Assembly: GCA_963924555.1 (NCBI GenBank)
Contig: OZ004592.1
Coordinates: 6,076,001 to 6,140,000 of the forward strand
Direction: 5' to 3'
Source of the DNA: Crambe crambe
Taxonomy: Eukaryota > Porifera > Demospongiae > Poecilosclerida > Crambeidae
Length of the DNA stretch: 64,000 nucleotides
Shown here: one piece after another, positions 1 to 10,244 of the stretch
How positions within the stretch are numbered: the first letter of the stretch is position 1
Layout of the letters: each line of letters begins with the position of its first letter
Program-made: the position numbers and the translations under genes
The notes under the pieces: generated by a model
What the model was told of the DNA's origin: nothing
Database searches by the model: none
Seen by the model: the letters and a program-made list of their open reading frames with translations, nothing else

Positions 1-1661
1 TAGAATTCACCAAATGGACCAATCAGATTCCTTGATTGTGACTAGCTATAGTCTAAATATATCTAGCTACATAACTCAGTGCAGCTGGAAAGTCCTTATG
101 TTTCTGTTTTTGCACACAGCATTGGTTTTTGTGATGAGAAACAGGAAATTTAATAGGCTTGACATGCAAAACACCAACGCTCATTAATAACTCCTGACTG
201 CTTCATCCTATATCTACGATCTTGGTACCATCTTGAAGCTCTACACCTCAGGTAAGGAATAGTATTGCTCAAATTGAAGTAAAGCTCAAGTCCTAACCGT
301 CAATTGCCGTTCGAGTGCCTTCGTGAATGACTCAAATTCTCGAACGCTTCGTAGACAGCACAATTAGTTTATACACTTCATAGATGCTACGTAGACGTTT
401 CATACACAACACTGGAACGTTCGTAGACACAGTCTTGCTGAGTTGCGGTGGGCGTGGTAAGATTATTTGGTAAAGGATTGTTCCTGATATCAAGTGTTGA
501 AAGAGTGATGTAGGTGACTATAAAAAGGACGGAAACACTATGTACTGCATTTGCTCTGCTAACTCACTGTCACAGAATTGATAAACCCTACATCGCTGCA
601 TGGATTGCATTTTTCACTGTGCTCTGCTAACTGTCATAAAATTGACATAAACCCTACATTGCTGCAAGGTGACGGAGTTTGCCAAGAAGAGCAAGGTCAA
701 GGTGGACCAGATGAAAGCCATTACAGCAGTCCTCCCTAGCAAGAAGAGTTCAAAACTGCCGCTTTTTCGAGGGGGCCGCTCAATACAGAGGAAGGTTCAA
801 CAAATTTCCTCGAAGGTTCAAACAGCAAGGGTCTCAGAGACCTCCACAGAGCGGGAACAAATTGAATCTTGGGTGAGCCCGGGTAGAAACAAAAAAGGTG
901 TAGCTGGAGCTAATAAGAACTGAATATGGGTCTTGGACACAGTATGTGGCTACAAAATAGACTTCATGCCCACACCTTACCAGGAAAGAAAACCACACAC
1001 CCTCATTACATGCAGAACAAGATTGCTTGATTGTAGATGTGATGGATTGATGATTAGTTTGTGCAATCATTTCATCAATAGTACTTTGTAGCTATCATTG
1101 ATAGATTTGCTAAGCATTATGTAATGAGATAGTGATTTGTGTTTTTTTTTTCTTCTTGTTTTAGTGTATAAATAGGAGCTTAGTTGGACTGTATAGTTAG
1201 TTGAGAATTTATGCTCCAGTCATTGAGATTCAGTTATTCTACCAAAACCATGACAGGCCAAGACGAGATATAAAGGGAGTGAAGTAGGAATAGTTAGCTC
1301 GTAGCTTGGTAATAATGGTGATGGGTAAGGGGTTAGCTACATTCTCTTGTTGCTGAACTTTTTTGAACCGCACACAGCCATCCCTACTTTTCTTTTTAAT
1401 AAATTTTTTTCCCTTTATCATAAACCGACTGGAGAGTCTGAATATGGTAGGGCAGTGCTTGCAAAGAACCCACAGTCTAAGCTACAAACAACACCGTTGA
1501 TATGTGAAACTGAGCCTTCTGAAAAATGGCGAAGTGGTTGCAAGCTATTCAGAATTGTATGAAGAAGGTGAAGTTGATCATATCAACAGTCCCACCCACC
1601 CTCCCGGAGTGGAGAGTAAGGGGAATAGCTGTGTAGCAAAAATGAATAAGAAGGTGGAGAT
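1..1661. other. Spacer without a supported gene
   Basis: I see no convincing gene here. A short open frame at 669-923 (Lys/Ser-rich, no ATG, could only be an exon after an AG at 667-668) matches nothing I recognise. The rest is AT-rich with short oligo-T runs near 1140-1155. A stretch near 1536-1590 resembles, in reverse orientation, part of the putative exon at 1831-1870. Confidence 0.5.
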
Positions 1662-2499
1662 TTAAAACATATATAATGAATAGAAAGTGGAAAGAAAGTG
1701 AAACATGTAACTATTCAAAAGGCTGATGAGAGCATGCGCAGTAGGAGTAAAAATGACTATACCCATGGGTATGGCTCTAATGAATATGATTAAAGCTTTA
1801 TCTTGAGCAGGAAATCCAGCCAAAACATCGCTGATATGATCAACTTCTTCAAATAGCTTGCAATCACTCCGTGGTCTGAGCCATTCTAGAAATATCAAGT
1901 TACCTTTATTAGGTAGCTAAGAAGGTTATCTGTTTATCCAGATTTTGAAATAGCTACATGCACTACAAGTAAGTGTAACATTATATAGAGTTTGAGAGTT
2001 TTTGAGAGCACTTTGCAACTTGTTCTGAGCTGTTTAATAGTACTAGCCTATAATCATAAATAACAAAGGTGTCTAGATAATCAGGTTCTACTGAACCTGC
2101 CTACCCTGGGTATAGGAGGCTATGTAGTTGAATAATACACTTACTTGGTTTTCTTATAAATATCAATTCAGTTGCTGCTGATGCTGTCCCATCTGAGTTG
2201 CTAGCAGTGCACCGATACACACCATTGTCCCCTGTGCCAGCTCTCTCGAGTATCAGAGTCCCATTTCCAGGGAGGTAGTACACGCCTCCAGACACCCCAG
2301 AAGATGGGAGGCTACATCATATAGAAAAGTTATCATGACTTCAATATAGCCAAGGTCAGAGCTGTGCCTCACGGATTTCCATTGAAAGTCCATGTAACAG
2401 TAATTACGGGTCGACCAGTGAATCTGCAGAGCAGTAAGCGAGGAGTTGTTACAGGATCTATCTGGTAGGAAGTTCTTAGTGACACCGCCAGTACAGGGG
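1662..2499 (-). CDS. Immunoglobulin-domain protein, partial (3' exons)
   Basis: Two exons (2373-2499 and 2145-2311) with good splice borders join in frame into one I-set type Ig domain. The first carries the B-strand Cys (LLLCRF) and the core Trp (VTWTFNGNP). The second carries LPGNGTLIL, the tyrosine corner and second Cys (DNGVYRC), then TASNSDGTASA. A possible terminal exon (1662-1885) follows an AG in matching phase and reads into a hydrophobic stretch before a stop, but I do not recognise it. No start or signal peptide was found; upstream lie a poly-C run and transposons, so the gene is 5'-incomplete or a remnant. Ig domains of this type usually mediate extracellular adhesion or recognition. 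The Ig domain is clear; gene integrity is uncertain. Confidence 0.5.
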
Positions 2500-2777
2500 C
2501 TAAGTAATGAATGATGCTTGAAAAATTATCTTAACACCTTGTCTTCCTACCTTGCGCTTTGCTTGCTCCAATTGACAGCAAGATCGCTACGAGAGGGAGC
2601 AAGCATTCCATGGCTAAAGGACCAGCTAGAAATAAAATTATTTCGCGAGAGTTCGGATGGCGGGTCAAACGTCATACGACTACTACGGTGGCCGAGAAGG
2701 GTCACCCGCGACCGCTTCGCAAATATTCATTGCCGCCCGCGCCCTCCGCCAGCTGTAGTATAGTCTCGCAAGCCACA

Positions 2778-2800
2778 CCCCCCCCCCCCCCCCCCCCCCC
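2778..2800. repeat. Poly-C run (23 nt)
   Basis: An uninterrupted run of C. It lies in a gene-free stretch (2500-2926) that otherwise shows only moderately GC-rich unique-looking sequence. Three further runs of this sort occur at 6747-7367. Confidence 0.95.
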
Positions 2801-2926
2801 GATTTAGGAAATTTAAGCAGGTGCTTGGAGTGCTACAAAAAGAGAGAGTCTGGTACAGAGGTTTGCATGGTTCTTGCACCTTATTGCCACACGCATGCTC
2901 ATTATAATTCCATAGGTTGCTTGACA

Positions 2927-4026
2927 CATAGATATAAGAGGTTTTACGGGATTGGAAACGCCCAATGAACTGCACAACCGTGGCGCGTTGACAGATGCGC
3001 ACGCGCATGCAGCATTAATTATAATTATTAATCGTTGTGAAAAGAGATCAATATTCACTCCTTTCAAGGCAGTTAAAGTGATATTCTGCCCCTACAGCTC
3101 ACAGAATAGTACAAGTAAGCTAAGGGGAAGGTATTGAAGAAGTGAAGAGTCAGAGAGTTGAAGTTGGAGAGTCTGAGGAAGGAAGTTATTAATTATTCAT
3201 AACTTTTTTCCTTGTAATTATAACTATGAGTACCTATCATTGCTCATTATACATTAATTTTATGTGATTGATTTGAAAGAAAGGCCAGAATGACTTTTGG
3301 TATTAAAATTAGACATAAATTCATTATTATTATAGCTAGATAATTTTGCCCCAAAGTTATCCGCCAGTTTCTGCTCAGTTCTCCCTCATCAACATTATTG
3401 CAATACTTCCAGCTTTTGGCTGTTGGGTTTTGACACCATCCACCTCAAGAATTCGGCTCAGTCAGCTGTCCTGTGGACCCTATGGATATTAGGGGGGAAA
3501 TATAGTAAGCTTGCCATCTCCATAGGATGACTATTGTATAGAAAACGAATGCACCAATTCCATTTACTGTTCTATCCTTTCCCTGGAATAACTAATACAG
3601 TTTCAATATTGTTAATCTATTTCTTGGGAGAGGGATTACACTTGCAAATGCTAGAGACAATAATTATATGTCAGCTAATACAAAAACCAACATTACTATT
3701 CCATGTAGCTAAAGTTTACATGCCGTTTGATCAGAAAATGGGCAACAGCAATTGATTCCATCAAGCGTGAGAGGGATTACAGTCCCATTAACCACTACAG
3801 TAGTATTTGTAGGAATAAACTTGAAAATCTGAGCTGAAATTTATTTCATACAGTAAATCTATGTCCTAGTGTATTATAGTATCATTGGCATAAGTCTTAC
3901 CTCACGGATCTTGTCAGAACAGCAACTTTGACAAAAGTGCTATGTCATTCAGCTGTCAACGCGCCGCCTCGGTTGTTAGTTGCTAACGAGAGCACGTGAT
4001 CCGTTTCCAATCCCGTAAACATCTTA
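2927..4026. mobile_element. TIR DNA element, copy 1 (about 1.1 kb, non-autonomous)
   Basis: Begins CATAGATATAAGAGG followed by TTTTACGGGATTGGAAACG, and ends with the inverse of that end (CGTTTCCAATCCCGTAAAC followed by ATCTTATA). It is nearly identical along its length to the copy at 4101-5206. It contains no transposase-like frame, so it is probably a MITE-like passenger mobilised in trans. The extreme right end (TCTATG) is missing: the sequence runs straight into a different inverted repeat at 4026. Confidence 0.8.
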
Positions 4027-5279
4027 TACAGCGGTTTTCCAAAACCTTGCAACAGGAAAGCGGAAAGCGGAAGTGATTGGAGCGAACTGGTTGGTCAGAT
4101 CATAGATATAAGAGGTTTTACGGGATTGGAAACGCCCAATGAACTGCACAACGGAGGCGCGTTGACAGATGCGCACGCGCATGCAGCATTAATTATATTA
4201 ATGGCCGTGAAAAGAGATCAATATTCACTCCTTTCAAGGCAGTTAAAGTGATGTTCTGCCCCTACAGCTCACAGAATAGTACAAGTAAGCTAAGGGGAAG
4301 GTATTGAAGAAGTGAAGAGTCAGAGAGTTGAAGTTGGAGAGTCTGAGGAAGGAAGTTATTAATTATTCATAACTTTTTTCCTTGTAATTATAACTATGAG
4401 TACCTATCATTACTCATTATACATTAATTTTATGTGATTGATTTGAAAGAAAGGCCAGAATGACTTTTGGTATTAAAATTAGACATAAATTCATTATTAT
4501 TATAGCTAGATAATTTTGCCCCAAAGTTATCCGCCAGTTTCTGCTCAGTTCGCCCTCATCAGCATTATTGCAATACTTCCAGCTTTTGGCTGTTGGATTT
4601 TGACACCATCCATCTCAAGAATTCGGCTCAGTCAGCTGTCCTGTGGACCCTATGGATATTAGGGGGGAAATATAGTAAGCTTGCCATCTCCATAAGATGA
4701 CTATTGTATAGAAAACAAATGCGCCAATTCCATTTACTGTTCTATCCTTTCCCTGAAATTACTAATACAGTTGCAATATTGTTAATCTATTTCTTGGGGG
4801 GACTACAGTTTTAACACCACTTGCAAATGCTAGAGACAATATATGTCAGCTAATACAAAAACTAACATTACTATTCCATGTAGCTAAAGTTTACATGCCT
4901 TTTGATCAGAAAATGGGCAACAGCAATTGATTCCATCAAGCGTGAGAGGGATTACAGTCCCATTAACTACCACAGTAGTATTTGTAGGAATAAACTTGAA
5001 AATCTGAGCTAAAATTTATTTCATACAGTAAATCTATGCCCTAGTGTATTATAGTATCATTGGCATAAGTCTTACCTCACGGATCTTGTCAGAACAGCAA
5101 CTTTGACAAAAGTGCTATGTCATTCAGCTGTCAACGCGCCTCGGTTGTTAGTTGCTAACGAGAGCACGTGATCCGTTTCCAATCCCGTAAACATCTTATA
5201 TCTATGGTCAGATTGCTCATATTGATCATGTGACTCGCTTTCTGCAGTTGCAAGATTTTGGAAAACTGCTGTATCTATG
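4026..5279. mobile_element. Second TIR element interrupted by copy 2
   Basis: A left arm at 4026-4053 (starting ATACAGCGGTTTTCC) is matched in reverse by 5244-5279 (ending GGAAAACTGCTGTATCTATG). This predicts an older, short inverted-repeat element into which the copy at 4101-5206 later inserted. Its outer end appears to begin CATAGATA, like the ends of the inserted element, so the two may be related families. The internal sequence left (4054-4100 and 5207-5243) shows no coding capacity. Confidence 0.55.
4101..5206. mobile_element. TIR DNA element, copy 2, with target-site duplication
   Basis: A full-length 1106-bp copy running from CATAGATATAAGA to TCTTATATCTATG. It is flanked on both sides by the 7-bp direct repeat GTCAGAT (4094-4100 and 5207-5213), the expected footprint of a cut-and-paste insertion. 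No transposase frame is visible. High similarity to copy 1, with small indels, suggests fairly recent activity. The superfamily cannot be fixed from sequence alone; a 7-bp duplication does not discriminate well. Confidence 0.85.
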
Positions 5280-5396
5280 CTTGACACTAGTATGTCAGCC
5301 ACCAGGTCACATAGACCAATCAGATTTGCAGGCAATGATGTCAGCATGAATCTGATTGGTCCATGTGACCTTGCTGGCTGAAGTGCTAGTGTCAAG
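5280..5396. repeat. Foldback (hairpin) repeat, 117 bp
   Basis: Starts CTTGACACTAG and ends CTAGTGTCAAG. The two arms (about 50 nt each) pair over most of their length, including GGTCACATAGACCAATCAGATT against its inverse, around a short loop near 5335-5345. This is typical of a small foldback MITE. From 5397 to 5861 I see no gene; the stretch is GC-richer around 5810-5850 (a GCGC-rich patch). Confidence 0.7.
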
Positions 5397-5861
5397 CAAC
5401 CTGCAATCCACTGTACTGAAGTTTTCAGGTTGGTTGACCAGTAGAATTTGCGCATGTGCAAGATAAATTCAAGCGAGCAAAAATACTGCCATACAAATGC
5501 AATGCTCTTAAATTTTGCGAACATGAATTTAAATCTGCACTGTTGGCAAATTTTGTGTCAACCAAAACCGGAAATCGTGGATAGCATGCGCAGAACACGT
5601 AGGTAAGCTTACGTCATCAAATTTGAGCGCGCGCGTAGTCTTTAGGCGAGCAGATAATTGGTGCCTCTTCATCTAGCTGCATGCAATCGATAGCGATTGA
5701 CCATTCATGAAGGAGATCTATTTGTATGAATAGCCAAGCCTACGTCCACCTTCTTTTTGCTCACACTATTTCAACAGTCATGGTGTACTGCACTGTGACG
5801 CAATTTTTTATGCGCGGCGCGGCGCGCGCTGCTGCTTACTCAGCAGCGCAGAACGTCGGTA

Positions 5862-6084
5862 TACACCCATTTTCACTTCACTTTGAACGTGCTCCGGGAA
5901 GCGTATGGTTTGTTTTTTCAAGGCTGTTTCAATGGGCATCAATGGAACCCACAAAGCATAAACTTCCCGTACGATTTTGGAAGGTTATGCTTTGTACGTG
6001 CCGTTTAATGTTTATTGAAATTGTCCGAAAAAACAAACCATACGCTTCCCGGGGCACGTTCAAAGTGAAGTGAAAATCGGTGTA
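5862..6084. mobile_element. Small TIR element (223 bp) with arms of about 60 nt
   Basis: The left arm (from TACACCCATTTTCACTTC) and right arm (ending GAAGTGAAAATCGGTGTA) are near-perfect inverse copies for about 60 nt, including GGGAAGCGTATGGTTTGTTT. Inner arm positions also show weaker pairing. Open frames across it only reflect this structure. Confidence 0.7.
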
Positions 6085-6125
6085 GGAGACGCAAACTCTC
6101 CGCGTGAGACTAGAGTGCAGATGCT

Positions 6126-7903
6126 AGTGATGCATAATATGAATGCGTAAACACCATGACCTGTGATAGATGAATTGCTAATTTTGATTCAACTTTTCAG
6201 GGATCATTGAGTCAAAAATCATGGCCAATCTACTCAACAATTCCTGGAAATTCAAAGTTGAATCAACATTAGCAATTAGAATTAGTAGCGCTGTGCGCGT
6301 GCATAATGCGCATGCTTCAATTGTAATTAAGCTACAGCCTTTTGTCATTAGCAATTCATCTAGAAATATAGCTAATGCAAGACCTTAACACTATTCATGT
6401 TCAGTTGACACAAGCACTGATCACTGAATGGGTTATTTGAGGATTCTGACGTTCCATTAGTTCCTCAAGAGACCAGAAACAAACCCATCAACTACAGGCA
6501 TTACACACACTCTCCTGAGGGTTTCATGGTGAGCACTTAGGGTACTTGAACATTTAGAATTTAGGGGCTTCTAAGATGCTTATACATTCATGTTTCTGTA
6601 CACGCTTCCTTTAGCCTGGCTGGCCAGAACAATGTATGACATGGCATCGTCTCATTCTAGGGGCATATGATCTGGTTGAAGGCATGAAATAGTCTGCATG
6701 TATCCTGCCTTATTCATAGGTGTAGGAACGAGTTTGGGTTGGAAGTGGGGGGGGGGGGGGGGGGGGGGGGGTGGGCAAGTGTAATACTGTGAGACTGTAA
6801 CAAGTGTGCATACACCTTGCAAAACTATGTAGCTAGCTACATATTTTCCAAGATAACCAAGCAAACTAGCTTGCCTCTGATGCTTTCTAGAAGCCATGTT
6901 TTAATAGCACATTGGACTGCATGCCATGTATCCAAATGCATTAGTACAGTAGCAGCTGGAAAAGTGAATGTGGAATGTGAGGGGGCAATGCCCCCCCCCC
7001 CCCCCCCCCCCCCCCCCTTTCCTACACCTATGTTATATATATTGCAGGTGTTCTCTATAGCTATGATAACTAAAAGGATAAATAAAAGGACCAATACATT
7101 ATAATAAGATCACTTTCCACTTTCTGCCATCCCAAGGGGTGGTCTTATAATCCAGGGACCACTTCACTAGCATCAAGGGGAAAGTAATAGCTACAATTGT
7201 AGGTGAGCATGCATGCTCAGTTTACCCAAAGTCATCATGTACAATGTTAGTACAATTGAAGTACAATTGAATGTGCTTTCAATCCAGTTCCCAGTATCAC
7301 ACCAGGGTTTCATCTACTGTGGGGGGGAATGCTCCAGCTTCCCCCCCCCCCCCCCCCCCCCCCCCCCAAATTGTTATGTTGTTTATAATAGCTATAAAAG
7401 TTAATATGATATAGCACGAGGCTGTTTAGAAATACTTGGGCCCTCATCTGAGACGTCACTAGAACCAGGGGAACTGGCCTAGGCCTAGGCCTTCTGATAA
7501 CAAATCTATCTGTCCATGATAGTTAAGCTCAACTGGCCAGACCACAGCTACTTAATGATCAGGCTTAAGATGGTGTGTGGTTTAGTTCATGCATTGGGGG
7601 TGTTATAATCCAGGGACTACTGTACTGTACATGCCAAGTCCTCACCATGAAACCCTCAGGAGAGTGCCTGTAGTTGATGGGTTTAGTCTGGCCCTCGATG
7701 TTTCTGGTCTCTTGAGGAACTAATGGAAGCAACTGAACATGAATAGTATTAAGGTCTTGCGTTAACTATATTTCATCTGTGATTGATTCAACTTTCCAGT
7801 AACTATGCTAGCTAGATTGGTCTCAGCAATTCATCTATCACAGAAGAAATATTGATTAGAATGTCGGGAAGGTCATTGTGTTCACAGATAATTATGCATC
7901 ACT
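6126..7903. mobile_element. Long foldback element with poly-G/poly-C tracts inside
   Basis: The outer ends (AGTGATGCATAAT at the left, its inverse at 7891-7903) and inner blocks pair over several hundred nucleotides. CTGTGATAGATGAATTGCT at 6161 pairs with 7825-7843, and about 6375-6535 (GCAAGACCTTAA to GGTTTCATGGTGAG) pairs with about 7625-7765. The left arm holds an extra hairpin (about 6171-6280). The centre carries a 25-nt G run (6747-6771) and two 27-nt C runs (6991-7017, 7341-7367). A block at about 7110-7200 recurs at about 8735-8850. No protein-coding signal. Confidence 0.65.
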
Positions 7904-8045
7904 CAATAATTTATTGAGCATATGGAAGCATTTCCTTTAGGCCAAACCAATTGTTTCTCATCAGCTCCCTCATTGATTTTCACCAAAATTAAATTATGGT
8001 GAGTGACTATAGGAGATTTTGCTTTGTATACAAATTATCATTGTG

Positions 8046-9022
8046 GTAGCCAGGATTTTAGAAAAGGGGTGGCTCCGTGCACTATGTGGGGAAAATTTTT
8101 TCATAGCCATGCCCACTTTTGCTTAACCACACCCTAAAGCACACCCACTGATGAGCTGCATTTCTTGATATGAGGCAGTCCCCAAACCACCCCTCGCCTG
8201 AGGAGGATCACAAGCCAGAATAAATTTCTAAACAAATTTAAAGCTAAAATGTTACACATTTTCATTCTCCGAAGGTGGTTTTGACAGTCTTGCATCAACC
8301 TCTTGGTTTTTTTATGCATCATATCATATCACTGTATGGTATCATTTAGTCTCACAAGCCAGACATATTGCGGAAGAAGGGGGAGGGGGAAAGAGAAAAT
8401 ACGTCTGGCACGCAATCCGTCTGGCTTGCAAGACTGGTCAGGCATACGTAGCAGTTTTACTGGGGTGAACCTCCATAGATAATGGTTTCATCTAGGAATT
8501 TCACCTTGGGGGGTGGTGTGGAGGCCACGGCAAGGGGGGTACAGGAGGGGGATGTGCCCCCCTCTTGTGTGGAGTGCATGTTTTTGTTGCCTACCATTTT
8601 AGCAAATGCCAATACTGAGGAGATTTTTTCTTGAGTGAGGAAATCCTATGAAACCCTGCCCCCAGCCTTATCAGACCACTTTCTAATGCAGTGGTCCTTT
8701 TATTTAGCCTTTTATTATAGAGACCACCTGCAATATAAGACCACTTTCCACTTTCTGCTATCCCAAGGGGTGGTCTTAATAGCTATATAGCTAATCCAGG
8801 GACCACTTTACTAGCATCAAGGGGAAAGCAATAGCTACAATTATCCAGTTCCCAGTATCACACTTTATTTAGATATTTAAGTTATTAACCTATCCAGTGA
8901 CATGATGCAAGGGGTAATTAATTATTTAGGGTGTGGTTAGGCAAAAGTGGGCATGGCCATAAAAAACTTTTTCCCGCACACAGTGCACGGCTCAGCCACC
9001 CCTTTTCTAAAATCCTGGCTAC
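8046..9022. mobile_element. TIR element of about 1 kb with arms of about 95 nt
   Basis: GTAGCCAGGATTTTAG at 8046 is the inverse of the end at about 9007-9022. The arms continue through AAAAGGGGTGGCT and, further in, GCCATGCCCACTTTTGC. Inside lies a copy (about 8735-8850) of the block at 7110-7200, so different elements share internal modules. No transposase frame. Confidence 0.65.
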
Positions 9023-9029
9023 AGCCCTG

Positions 9030-9531
9030 TGTACTGCATATAATTGGAGTTGATACCCTGTGGCAGAACAAATTAGAATCACAGAGAAGGACCGGATGAA
9101 AAAGAGAAAGACTGGGCTCTATTGTGGGCACCAGACTGCTCTAATTAGGGAGACCACATTATACGTCTGTACTGGAGTTGACACCCTGTGACGGAATCAA
9201 ATTAGAATCATAGAGAAGGACCGGATGAAAAAGACCAGACTCTATTGTGGGCACCAAACTGGTCTAATTAGGGAGACCACACTATACCTGCACTAAGACA
9301 CTCTTGAGAGTCTCTGTACTGCATGTAATTAGAGTTGACACCCTGTGACGAAATCAAAGGAAAAAGAGAAGGACCGGGCTCTATTGTGGACACCAGACTG
9401 CTCTAATTAGGGAGACCACCAGCACTAAGACACTCTTGAGAGTCTCTGTACTGCATGTAATTAGAGTTGACACCCTATGACGGAATCAAATTAGAATCAC
9501 AGAGAAGGACCAGATGAAAAAAGAGAAGGGC
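9030..9531. repeat. Tandem array, about 130-150 bp x 4
   Basis: Four successive copies, the last partial, of a unit containing GAGTTGACACCCTGTGACGG, AAATTAGAATCACAGAGAAG and CTAATTAGGGAGACCAC. Copies start near 9030, 9165, 9315 and 9446. Copies differ by small deletions. No coding function seen. Confidence 0.8.
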
Positions 9532-9859
9532 ACAAGTGCTCAGGTTACCTGTGCCTTATATTTGTAATGTGCATTTATGTGTAGTGATTTTTCTCTCCAC
9601 AATGCTGGAAATCAGATTTTGCTCACAGGGAGTGCAGTTTTGATGCTAGGAGGGTCAAATTGTGACACCGGGACCTCTATACAGTGCTCTACCACATACT
9701 CCATGGATGGGGAAATTAACGGCATACCACCATGGGAGCATACCCAATCCCAATGTGATTGAAGTAGAGCCACTGCTAGCTAGGACACTAATGGCTATTT
9801 GGAAACATCAAGAAGATATCATCATGCAGGCCACAATACGGTGGGATATAGTTCCTCTA

Positions 9860-10136
9860 ATGGAACAGCTATATAACAGCTCTAAGTGGTTCTCTGTACG
9901 TGGTGTCCAGATGTCAAAGTAGTTGGTTAGCTCTATCCCATACCCTGAATTAATCACTTAGCTAGCACAGAGAGGTCTAGACATCAAGGTTCATAAAAAA
10001 GATGTGTATGCATTGTTAGGTATAAACTAAAAAGAAGCAGTGATTTAGAAACAACTAATTCAGGGTATGGGGTATATTCACTTAGAGCTATCTGGACACC
10101 ACATAGGGAGAACCACTAAGAGCTGTTATATACCAC
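9860..10136. repeat. Inverted repeat, imperfect
   Basis: The stretch at about 9860-9955 (including AACCACTTAGAGC in inverse and GGTGTCCAG) pairs with 10053-10136 (GAGCTATCTGGACACCAC, then AGAGCTGTTATATACCAC). It lies about 100 bp beyond the 3' end of TTF2. Short open frames at 9577-9922 have no recognisable content. Confidence 0.55.
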
Positions 10137-10244
10137 CTACGAAGATTACAAAGCCGTGAGTATCTCGAATCATTATGAGCTAGGGCTACAAATGAAATTG
10201 ATTATAAAACCAGCTGTGATGATCAGAATAATAATATTAGGTTG

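Noticed and set aside
5120-5524. 134-residue - strand frame over the transposon end
   Set aside because: It spans the TIR, the outer arm and the foldback repeat, so it reflects inverted-repeat structure rather than a gene.
5726-6073. 115-residue + strand frame
   Set aside because: It covers the 223-bp inverted-repeat element; its C-terminal part is just the inverse of its middle.
9577-9922. Short + strand frames with possible Ig-like look (GSNCDTGTSIQC)
   Set aside because: No second Cys/Trp spacing, no splice partners, and part lies in an inverted repeat.
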